DNA of 64,000 nucleotides from contig NC_073746.1 of the NCBI RefSeq assembly GCF_029784135.1, positions 74,442,042 to 74,506,041 of the forward strand, given 5' to 3'. Of the stretch, positions 51,868 through 61,841 are shown in pieces. Made by a program: the position numbers and the translations under genes. This stretch comes from Toxorhynchites rutilus septentrionalis. Its lineage: Eukaryota > Arthropoda > Insecta > Diptera > Culicidae. How positions within the stretch are numbered: position 1 is the first letter of the stretch; the number at the start of each line of letters is the position of its first letter. The notes under the pieces are model-generated. The model saw nothing but the letters and a program-made list of their open reading frames with translations. It did not search any database and had not been told where the DNA came from.

Positions 51868-54800
51868 AAAAAATTCATTTGTCGCGCCAGTTAAAATAAC
51901 CACTGACTGGACTAGTTCACCAGTCATCATCGCCAGTCAACGCTAGTCAATTCATTTTCTAGTCAAGTCGCTGCCAACGACTGCCGAAGCAGGTCTAGTT
52001 GAAGCGATACTACTGAGAGTACAATCGGTCTTCATTTTTTACCTTCGAAGATTTCGGGCCCTGATCCAGATGACTGATGAAATTTCTAGGTTTAATCAGT
52101 CGCTGAATCGGGAGATATGCACTCCTTTAGCGAGTGGCCTGATCTAAAATTGTTCCTTTCCCTGATCTTCTTTTAAGAATGGCATCCGTTTTCGATATTC
52201 TAGCAGCTATAGTAATTTGAATCAATTTACCAATCGAGGTATTATCAGAACGATCATTCAGTCCGTCACCAATTGTCAACTGGAGTGTGCGAATGACGCA
52301 ACGGTATATGGAAGATCTTGAACATATCGGCAACTTCATCTACTACGGTACCAAATTAATACCATGAAATTCCTTTCGACTCCGACTCCATAGCCCTGGC
52401 TGGAAGAGAGGAGAATTAATGTCATAAAATTTTTCGAAGAAATAAAATAATCTGAAAAATAAAATAACTTCTGAATGAAATATAAAAAAATGTAATCAAG
52501 TCTTCCTACTATCATACCTTGTCCTTATTATTTATTTTTTTTTTGGTATAGAAATCTCCATTATAGGGGCGGAAAAGTGCGAAGTTCCATAGGAATGTCG
52601 CTGTCATTGGAAATGATGACGCAAAGTAATTTCAGCAGAGGTAACCATTGAAATGCACTTAAATCAACCATCTCAAGCGCCATCCGAACCAAACCTGCGA
52701 GTGTAACTCCATACTTCACATAAGAGCATATTCTTTCGGTTGGATGAACATATTCGCGGGACACTGCTCTCGTTTTCGTCGCACAAGTATCGAGCAAAGC
52801 TTTCGACACGTTTTATTAGCTTTCATTCCATTGTGTGACCCTTTTCCATTGTGGCAACCCATTACTAAATGAGCCTGGTAAGACAGCATACAAAACGATC
52901 TGCCCCCCCGATGCTAACCGTTTAAAAACCAGTAGTTTTCAAATGTATGTATAATAAAGATAAATAAAAAATTTTTTCTATAAAGATTTTTTTGGCTGTC
53001 ACGATTTTCGTGTATTGTAAATAAAAGGTCTCGTTCGCTGCTGTCGCCTCCGACCATTTTCGTCTCATGGCTTTCTGCTTTTTCCACTCAGAGGCAGCTT
53101 TGGGTGTTTGTTGTTTTTTTGTTCGCTCGAGGACTTCTTTAATTTTATTTTTATATATATTTTTGGAACTCCCCTTCCCACCGATTGTTCTAGCTGGCTC
53201 CCAATATTTATAGGATGGCGTATTTTTATTTGCCTTTATTTTCTTCGCCGCAAACCCCTCACGGAACGGAGCCGCGATAAAACGCGAAACATTATTTATT
53301 ATTCTTGGAAGCAATTTCCAACACTGTCCACACGAGTTTGGATCGTTGCTGCTGGCTCCGCTGATAATAACGCGAAGGCTCGTAGCGATCGTGGCGAAGG
53401 CTTTCGGGGGTACAAGCTTTCGGCAAAGATTCCTGGCGACAACATCGATTGTCTCCACCTTGGATAGAAAATTACGACCGTCTGTGGGTCGGGTACAAGA
53501 CATTACCAAAAAATGACAACAACGAAAACGCACACACAACCCGATCCGAGAACATTTTCTCAGAAAATACATACAGGTTCCTTTCGAACCCGGCGAAGAA
53601 TGTTTCGAAAGGTTCATCCTTGGCTCGCCATGAGACGCATTATAATGTTTCGAAATCATAAGCAAATGGGTTTCGAACATCGGTCAGCATTTTGGGTGTC
53701 AGCTTCCGGAAAGTTCAATGTCGCAAGCGTTTTCGAGGGTTTTTCGTTTTCGAACTCTTGCTTTTGAAGTCCGACCACAACTTTCGCAGACTTCTTGGGA
53801 ACAGCATCATGTGGCCACAGCATAACGTTTATTTATGACTCCTTATTTATCGTCGCATTTATTTCGCTGTCAACTTTCATTTCCAAAAATCCTATTTCTT
53901 CTTCCCGGTCGCATCTCGACGTCTCTTGAAACAATAATGTTCCTTTATAATTTCGGCGACAATTTCCACACCGCCTTTTTCCGCACGTCGTCGATCTGGC
54001 CGAAGTTTGCATACTTAAAATGTAAATTTTTATGAATTATTTTCGTTATTATGTGTTTTGTGGTTGTCAAGATCGCTCGTACCGTTTCGTATTTTGTTTC
54101 GGAATGACTTGTCCTGGCTCCAAGTGCATGTGTCATGTTGTGTCCCCCAGACGACGCGGTGCATTGCAATGGTGGAACAATCGTTTCCTCGTTTGCTCTT
54201 GATGATGCTTTTCCCTCACCCCCTCGCACTTATTTGTCCCTGCTGGCTGGACCAGGAGATGAATGCTGTGGGTTTTATGCTCGTACCGTATTTTTACCAA
54301 GCGTTTTGCATTTTTCGGCCAAAGTAGGTCACGAGTGCAATACACAAAATTATTCACAATTACCGCTTTTCTCCGACTAAATGAACGATTTAGCGAAGGT
54401 TAATCCTCGGTGAACCCGAGAATAAAAAAAAACTTAAACGCGTGGAAGCAAACGAACACAGCGCACACCAAAAAGAATGGGTGGGGCCCTGGTTTTGGCT
54501 TTACTGGGTCACCTTCAGCTGGTGGGTGATCTCCGGATCCTTCACGTCATGTTCCCGGTACCCGTGCGCCGTGAATTGCACTTTTGACATGCATAAAAAA
54601 AACTCTAATCGGAATTGGGACACAGTCGGGTGAGGCTTAACGCACATTTCACCACAAAACGCACACTGCAAACCGAACTCATTAATTCTGTGTAAACACT
54701 GGCGAGAGCGCTCATCAAGTTATCCTCTGCCAGAATGATCCTCCAGCCTATCTGCCAGGTATCCAAGGGATCGAGGCGGTAGAATTAATGAGAAGTTTAC

Positions 54801-55575
54801 AGAAATTGATTTATCTTTCAACGCTGCATTTCAACCGCACCGGTACAGCCCCAAAACGTTCATTCCGACGGCGAGTGAAACGGTAAGATTTGCCCCTTCT
54901 ACTAATTTCGAGGAATCAGTCATTTTTCCGCACTCAGCCTTTGGTGTCCCAGTTCTTTCTTCCCTCTTTTTTTTCGCTCTCTCTCTTAATTTTTGGGCAG
55001 GGTTCAAACCGTTACCGCGATTAACTGCGCTTTGGAGGATTCGAGGAAAAATTCCATCCTCCCCACTTGCTGCGCAAGAGGGCATTGGCATCGGGACCTC
55101 GCAGGAGCGATTCCAGCATACACACACACACACACCAGGGTCAACCTTTCCGTTTGTTTCTTCTCCCGCGATGCTTCCGAGCCCTCAGCGTTTCTTCTTT
55201 TGCTTCTCGTGCAGGCGACAAGGATCGCAACAATTTGGTGGGTTTTTTTTTGTTATCCCAGATGCTCGCGCCGTTTTGTTCTGAGGGCTGCGTTTTGTGC
55301 ATAAAATGTATCCAAATTGAGTTATTTATGATAACGGGCGAACTTTTGGCAGAGGCCATTAAACACCACCAGAGAGCGGCCCTACTGTTATTGTTTTTTT
55401 TAAAATGTTGTGTTTTTAAAACGTTGCAGTATGGGGCCTGGGCCGGTTCATCAAAAAAGACTCGTTTTTTTTGTTCCCAGCAGAAAAAAATCTGCAGAAA
55501 AGGTTATGAGTTCTGGGAACAGCACAATAAAATAATCCTTTCAGAAGAACTATTATCAGTTATGAATGGAGTTAG
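51868..55575. other. Host-like DNA, partly GC-rich, no gene identified
   Basis: 3.7 kb without recognisable transposons, the longest such stretch here. 52550-52810 and 53000-55550 have moderate GC and open frames up to 252 codons (52922-53680 minus) and 184 codons (55067-55621 plus), but these overlap others on the opposite strand, are rich in Lys/Asn or Phe/Leu runs, and show no domain. A (CA)n tract is at 55118-55136. It may be intronic host DNA. Confidence 0.4.
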
Positions 55576-55577
55576 TA

Positions 55578-56612
55578 AAGGGTGTGTCACATCAAATTGC
55601 ATCACGGAAAAAACGCTGTAGAAATTCGCCCAGTAGACCGATCCTTTTGAAAATTTTAGACAGTAAAATAAAAACTATTAAACAACTTTTGGCATTTTCT
55701 TTTTATTCATACTTCGAGACCAAGCCCGTATGCTCGCACCTTCCTCTTTACCCCGTCCATAAGGTTCTGTACAACGTCAGGTTGTAGTTTTTTTTTAACA
55801 TAAATCCATGTTCTCTTGAAATCCGCCTCCGATTTGACAACTTTTGGGTTCTTCCGGAGAGCCTGCTTCATAATCGCCCAATATTTCTCTATTGGGCGAA
55901 GCTCCGGCGCGTTGGGCGGGTTCATTTCCTTTGGCACGAAGGTGACCCCGTTGGCTTCGTACCACTCCAACACGTCCTTTGAATAGTGGCACGAAGCGAG
56001 ATCCGGCCAGAAGATGGTCGGGCACTCGTGCTGCTTCAATTGTGGTAGTAAGCGCTTCTGTAGGCACTCCTTAAGGTAAACCTGCTCGTTTACCGTGCCG
56101 GTCATCACGAAGGGGGCGCTCCGCTTTCCGCAAGAGCAGATCGCTTGCCACACCATGTACTTTTTGGCAAACTTGGATAGTTTCTGCTTGCGAATCTCCT
56201 CCGGAACGCTGAATTTGTCCTCTGCGGAGAAGAACAACAGGCCCGGCAGCTGACGAAAGTCCGCTTTGACGTAGGTTTCGTCGTCCATTACCAGGCAATG
56301 CGGCTTCGTCAGCATTTCGGTGTACAGCTTCCGGGCTCGCGTCTTCCCCACCATGTTTTGCCTTTCGTCGCGGTTAGGAGCCTTCTGAACCTTGTATGTA
56401 CGCAGGCCCTCCCGCTGCTTGGCCCAGACCGAACTTCTCGGATCACGTCTAAACTGCTTAACTACACGCTTGTGGTATTTTTCACTGACGGAGCATCCAT
56501 GTTTGCCGTTCTTCACCTTCCGGTCGATGGTTAGGTTCTCGAAGTATCGTTTTAGTACTCTGCTGACCGTGGATTGGACGATTCCCAGCATCTTTTGATG
56601 TGACACACCCTT
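55578..56612 (-). mobile_element. ITmD37E transposon, copy E, 5'-deleted
   Basis: TA at 55576-55577 and 56613-56614. The left terminal repeat is complete. At the right, sequence passes directly from the KMLGI codons of HTH1 (56581-56592) to the last about 20 bp of the terminal repeat (TTTGATGTGACACACCCTT). The promoter, start codon and most of that repeat are gone. It is 1,035 bp long. Confidence 0.93.
55707..56594 (-). pseudogene. ITmD37E transposase, copy E, start lost
   Basis: Minus-strand reading from within HTH1 (KMLGIVQSTVSRVLKRYFEN) to the family C-terminus (RAYGLGLEV) is uninterrupted, with VMDDETY, FWPDLASCHYS and LRPIEKYW present. The Met opening the 307-codon frame (56630) lies in flanking DNA and is an accident of the deletion. 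The HTH2 deletion of copy A is repeated exactly (RSSVWAKQREGL), and the neighbouring variant SEKYHKR (SEKDHKR in copies C and D) is also shared. Copies A and E therefore come from one subfamily founder. Confidence 0.92.
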
Positions 56613-56853
56613 TATATGTAATTTATGCACGGTTAGCCAACTCTATAATTATTTCTTTCATTTCGAACCTAAGAACATCTTTAAAAAATTAAATTCGTCG
56701 ATGTTGAGACACACTTCAAACGCACTTATTTCTTTGATTGATATTGTATGTTAAGTAGGGTGAGATCAACGCTTGTGTTTCATAACTATGAACCGAAATG
56801 GAGGACTATCACGTCTTCACAAAAGAAACATCAATTTCACGATTGTGCCACAT

Positions 56854-57001
56854 TTACCCGAAGCCCACTCACCCGAAAGACATTTATCCGAATTCCACTC
56901 ACCCGAATGTAACAAATACCCGAATGCGACCAGCTTCGCTTACCCGAATGTAACAAATACCCGAATGCGACATTTTCCCGAATGCAACATTTACCCGAAC
57001 C
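56854..57001. repeat. Degenerate minisatellite based on ACCCGAATG
   Basis: Around ten copies of a roughly 15-bp unit (TTTACCCGAATGCAAC and variants such as AATACCCGAATGCGAC) run for about 150 bp. Open frames through it are artefacts. Mosquito DNA elements can carry such arrays, but no terminal repeats were found. Confidence 0.85.
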
Positions 57002-58841
57002 CCAATGAAGAAAAATTCTGACTTTTGTCGAATCGCCTGTTGATAAATAACATTAAATCAAAACAACATGACAGAGCAACAAAAATACGAAGTAGAATGA
57101 AAAATTATAATGAGGAAATTTGATAACGATGCTGGAGACTTCGCTGTGTCATTTTTAGAAATTGGTGTAGGCACGATTAATATGTCGTCGCCTTTCCTTT
57201 CCGTATTGCTCTAAGATTAAGAGTTCATTTAAAAATGAATAACGGCTATGGAATATTTAGAAAATTAAGCAGGTTATTTTAACTTAAAAAATAAATGCAT
57301 AAATGTCTTGAAAATGTGAAAAGAATTGGTAAAAAAATTGTGAAAAAATAGTACTTACGTATTAACGCCACCTCAGTGCAATTTTTCTTCTGAAATTATT
57401 GTTTCGTAATGAAATTTTATTTAAAAAAAATAATGGGGGCGTAGGAAGCGGAGGCCTCTTATAAGCAAACCTGTGTTCCACCGATTGCCCGGTTGTTTTG
57501 AAAGTTAGGAGACCATCCTTTAGTTAGGTCCGACCGAAGGTCGGGCGGCATAGTTTACCCAGATAAGAATGATATATTTCAAAGCCAAAATTAATCGGGA
57601 AAACGTGATGAACTCGACAAACTTTGCCGATCTAACTAAAAATCGTCACCTATGTTTCGAAACAAACCGAGCTATCGGTGGAACACGGGTTTGTTTGCGA
57701 GAGGTCGCTGCTTCCGTCGGTGGGTCGGCGGCCGATTCGGATTGCGTCACCTCGACGGCTTGGGGCCGCCACGGTTCTTCATTTTCGTTAGATGGGGACT
57801 TCGCCAACATTACATTGACCTCAGAATAAATTTTAGCGCGAAAAAATAAATTCATAGTAAAAATTGCACTGCGGAGTACTGATTCGAAAGTACCAAAAAA
57901 ATAATAATTTGTAGAATTTTTTTTCTTGTATCACAAAGATAATTAGTTTGAGGTCTTCCGGCATCTGATAACAGTGCTACAATAACTTAAGTTTTCCATA
58001 AAGCCTTTCCTCAAGCAAGGGTAACTACTTTTATTTATATTGAGTACCGTTATCTATAACTCATTCGAGCGCCGTTTTCATTTATGAACAAGTTCACAAG
58101 ACATTAAAACTAGTTTAGAAAAAGTGTGAACCGATACACTGTTGAATAAAGTATAAGCCAGCAGAGATAAAGGTGTGTTCCAAATTTCAGATCATCGGTC
58201 AACAGGAAGAGAGTCAAATTAGTATTAATGTGGGACAGCGCTTCAGACACAAACGTTACAGATAAAGCTGAATAAAACAGTATAAAAAGGTTTGGTCGCT
58301 GAGAGCAGACATACGACCACAAAGAGCTAAGTATATTGAATAATAGGTCTTGCTGAACCACAGGTCCAACAAGTGGTGTATAGTTCAAGGAATAGCCTGA
58401 CAATGGATTGTACGATGAGTTGTAGAATACCCTGATTGACAAAATTTCACATGGGATAATAAAAGTGACCCCATTCGTCTTCGTGAAGTCGAGGCCGCCG
58501 GGTGTATTTTCTCCCGTCTGGTGATACCGTTATCTTGTGATACTGTTGTGATACCGTTACTTTCGCTGCTGGTGAAATAATTGTTTCACCCAAACGGGAT
58601 TTTTGGACTGCAATAGTGTGAAGCAAACAAAGCGGAAGGAAGAAGACCTGCATCGCGGGCGCTGTGTGCTGGCGTGTTTATCGCCATATCATCGTCATCG
58701 AAATCATCATCGCACTGTGGAGCCATACACCGTTGCAGCTGTGCTGTACGATCGACACGCGGTTCGCTGGGAACCGTTCCAATTCAACCGCACGGGTGTG
58801 CGATATAAGTATATTTTTTTTATTAGATTAAGGTTTTTAGT
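57002..58841. other. Unassigned DNA
   Basis: AT-rich to 57500, then mixed. 57646-57855 (minus) encodes a 69-codon Pro/Ser/Thr-rich stretch without a domain. 58520-58560 repeats TGTGATACYGTTA three times. 58600-58800 is GC-richer and could be an old retroelement leader. No gene recognised. Confidence 0.4.
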
Positions 58842-58845
58842 TTAA

Positions 58846-60131
58846 CCCATTAACGACCAAGCCGTAAAAATATTTTTTTTGACAAAAGCCATTGGTGTAA
58901 TTTTGATTATTGACGCTAAAGAATCCCCAATGTTCAAGAATTATTTTTTCCCATCTCCCGTTTTCCGGGAAATTACTGTTCGAAAAATCGAACATTGGCC
59001 CAGACCCGCACTTTTTTTATAAGTACAAACATACTGCGAACTAAAAGTCACTTCAATTAGCAAGTATGCGGCATTCATAAATGCATTGATTTTACATTCC
59101 GGGAGCACAGGAGAATGAAAGTCTCTAAGTATAAGCCTTAATCCTTTCATCCTTTCAATCCTAAGTAATAAGACTTAAATTAATACATTTATGTTGAGAT
59201 GTGACATTTCTTGTTTCATGTAGTTTTAACTTATTACCGGCAGGCATTTTCTTTCAAACAAAAGTTAGTGCTGTTATTTTTATCATTGACCGTGGAGCAA
59301 TATCATTGCTTGAGAATTATTTCTTTCCGATTATCCATTTCTCGAAAAATCGAACATTTCCCAAAACCTGCAAAGTACAAAAACGCTGCGAAAAAACAAC
59401 GACATTGAGTTTGAGGTGTTATTATTCAGTTGGACAGAATCGTCACTTAGGTTTACTTCATCGATGAGACCGCCCACCGGATCCGGCGGAAGAATATTGA
59501 CACCAGAAGTCCTTTTAGAATCCTCGTTACACGTACTGAAGATTTTCTCCAGATCCTCCAGACACGAAATTCTATGGACTCCTAAGGTTATTATGGACAA
59601 CAAATCATTTCTTAATTAATCAATACTTGCGAACATTCACATTTGAGAATGCAAAAATTAATGAAAAAACCTTCCGTCTTCTAAAGTGAACAAACCAGAG
59701 AGCGCTGCGGAGGCTAGATGTGTTGGTATTAATTCAGCAGAAAAAAATGTTCGTTATGGCCAACGTTCGATTTTTCGAACACTCAATTTTCCCGGCTGTT
59801 ATTTCCCTGCAGGAGGATCAATCGAATGATTTTTGCCCTGCAATACAATGTGTATCGTTTTATCAAAGTAATACTGTAGGAAAATTTTCATATTTTTGTA
59901 TTTTATTGGGGGTTTTTATTTGAATTTAAAACACCTTCCATACATACTTGCTTTAAATCGAATCCATTGCTCAATAAAGTTGTACAAAACTGAATAAAAT
60001 TGATGGTAAGTGGTAGCTAACAAATTACGCTATCTTTTGATCCAAAAACATTACCATATGGTTGCTTCTCAAAGACATGAAAAATTATCAAAGTTGCTGT
60101 TCGATTTTTCGAACGCTTGGCCTGAAATGGG
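58846..60131. mobile_element. piggyBac-like remnant with TTAA target sites
   Basis: TTAA at 58842-58845 and 60132-60135 flanks ends CCCATTAACGACCAAGC and the inverted GCTTGGCCTGAAATGGG. TTAA targets plus CCC...GGG ends are the signature of the piggyBac superfamily. Four copies of a CGAAAAATCGAA motif (two per orientation; 58979, 59342, 59765, 60101) lie inside. A transposase-like N-terminal fragment (59331-59603 minus) supports the call. At 1,286 bp most of the gene is missing. Confidence 0.75.
59331..59603 (-). pseudogene. piggyBac-like transposase N-terminal fragment
   Basis: The 90-codon minus-strand frame has CLEDLEKIFSTCNED, then NILPPDPVGGLIDEVNLSDD. Acidic Pro-Pro-x-Pro ... (T/I)DE ... 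(D/E)D stretches of this sort stand near the N-terminus of piggyBac/PGBD transposases, before the catalytic domain. No DDD catalytic region is present anywhere in the element. The upstream residues (MLSIITLGVHRI) lack similarity I can name. Its placement between TTAA-flanked ends makes the identity more likely, but it rests on a short motif. Confidence 0.5.
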
Positions 60132-60194
60132 TTAAGAAATAATCAGAAAAAACGATTGAGAAATCACTGAAAAACTGTACATCTGCCACTTTAT

Positions 60195-61841
60195 ATGGCA
60201 GAATGCGGAGAACCCGTTGACATGGAGATTGAATCCACTGTCTATCCCTCCACATCTACGGGAGGTGGGAAGTCGCTTAAACGCGTTCCCCCTTCAGAAG
60301 AAGTCTTTTCGGGGGAGGAATTAACCCACCTAAACAAGCCCCCCTCAAGAAAATTTGCAAACCTCTCCTCTTCACCCCCTCAATCTCCTGCTCCCGTTCC
60401 TCCTCTCGCTCCCGTTCTCGCTCTCCCTCTCGCTCCCACTCCCGTTCTCGCTCCCCCTCACGCTCCCGCTCCCGCTGAACTCCCGATCACGCCACCCAAC
60501 CCTGCTGTTTCCGCTTCCGCTCAACAATCGACCCCGCTTTCCTCTCCTGTTGTGTCTCCACCCCGTGTCAAGGTTTATCCAGAAAATGCAACTGGAACTG
60601 GCCCATGGGTTGTTTTCTTCCGACCTAAACTTAAAGGAAAATCTCTGAATGTCATTCAGATCATGAAAGATTTGACAAAAAATTATTCCTCCGTGGTCGA
60701 AATTTCCAAGGTTCGCCCGAACAAACTGCGTGTTGTCGTGGCTGATCGGAAGCAAGCTAACGCTATTGTTATCGACAAGCGGGTCATTTTAGAATATCGC
60801 GCATACGTGCCCTGCCATAACGTAGAAATTGCGGGAGTGATTACAGAAACGGGTCTGACGTGTGAATTTATTAAAAAAGGAAATGGAAAGTTCAAGAAGC
60901 TCCCCTCGATAGAAGTCGAGATCTTGGACTGTCGCCAATTAGGCAAAGTCTCCCAGGAAGGGGGAGAAACTAAATTCACGCCGTCCGACTCGTTTCGAGT
61001 AACTTTTGCTGGTTCCGCTCTCCCTGACTACGTTATGGTGGACAAATTGAGACTGCCGGTGCGACTCTTTGTGCCAAAGCCCATGACTTGCAACAAATGC
61101 AAGTCAGTTGGTCACACTTCAGATTATTGTGCCAACAAGGAGCGCTGTGCAACTTGCGGAGAGCAACATGTGGGGGAATCCTGCAGTGCGACTGAGCATA
61201 AATGTCCATATTGCAGGGGAACTCCACACGCGCTCTCAGCTTGTGAAACTTATAAGAGTCGATGGGAGAAACAGAAGCGCTCTTTAAAGGAACGCTCGAA
61301 GCGCACATTTGCGGAAATTTAAAAGGGCGCTTCTCCACTGACCCAACAACAACAACAACCAATCTCAACACACAATACTTTTTCCTCGTTGCCAGTTGAT
61401 GAAATGGAAGCGGACACAGCTAGCGGGGACACACCGTTTATTTCCAAAAAGAATCCCCGGCGCAAGAATGTGACCACTCCCAAAGTTCAAGAACAAGTCC
61501 CCCCGGTGATACCCCCTGTTAGCTTGCCTAAAAAATCGAGTGCCGCGGACAAGCAAAATCAGGTTCCTCCTGGCTTCCGTGGGAATAGTTCACCTTCGAA
61601 CGACCCAGCACTCGAGGGGACATCAAAAACCCCAACTGTCCCTATTTTTTCGTCCAGTTCAACTTCCCAATCGGGATTTATAAAGTTGTCTGACCTTCTG
61701 GATCAAATCTTCAAGTGTTTTAATGTTTCCGACTCCATCAGAACCATTGTCATCTCAATGCTTCCAGTATTAAAGACAATTTTGCAACAATTGATGCAAA
61801 CATGGCCCCTCCTTGCAATGATTATCTCTCTTGATGTCTAA
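60195..61841 (+). pseudogene. I-clade ORF1 (gag-like), copy 2, one premature stop
   Basis: Start ATG at 60195 (MAECGEPVDMEIESTVYPST). A Pro/Ala/Leu-rich stretch from a CTCCCGCTC-type minisatellite spans about residues 65-100, then KVYPENATGTGPWVVFFRP. Three zinc knuckles follow: CNKCKSVGHTSDYC (about residue 297, intact unlike copy 1), CATCGEQHVGESC and CPYCRGTPHALSAC. TAA at 61320-61322, a T-to-A change where copy 1 reads TTA (Leu), stops translation after 375 residues. The same frame then continues 172 codons to TAA at 61839-61841, which overlaps the ORF2 start. The truncated product would keep all three knuckles, so partial RNA binding is conceivable. Confidence 0.9.

Noticed and set aside
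52922..53680. 252-codon open frame on the minus strand
   Set aside because: No domain, odd composition and competing open frames on the other strand; likely chance in moderate-GC DNA.
55067..55621. 184-codon open frame
   Set aside because: Low-complexity Leu/Phe/Lys runs, no domain, and it enters the terminal repeat of ITmD37E copy E.
56071..56298. 75-codon frames rich in Arg and Gly, seen in all ITmD37E copies
   Set aside because: They are out-of-frame shadows of the transposase gene, conserved only because the transposase is.
56595..56630. Met at 56630 as the start of the copy E transposase
   Set aside because: The codons before KMLGI come from the terminal repeat and flanking DNA, joined by a deletion.
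60355..60648. Leu/Pro-rich 97-codon frame
   Set aside because: Shadow of the Pro/Ala-rich ORF1 segment in another frame.
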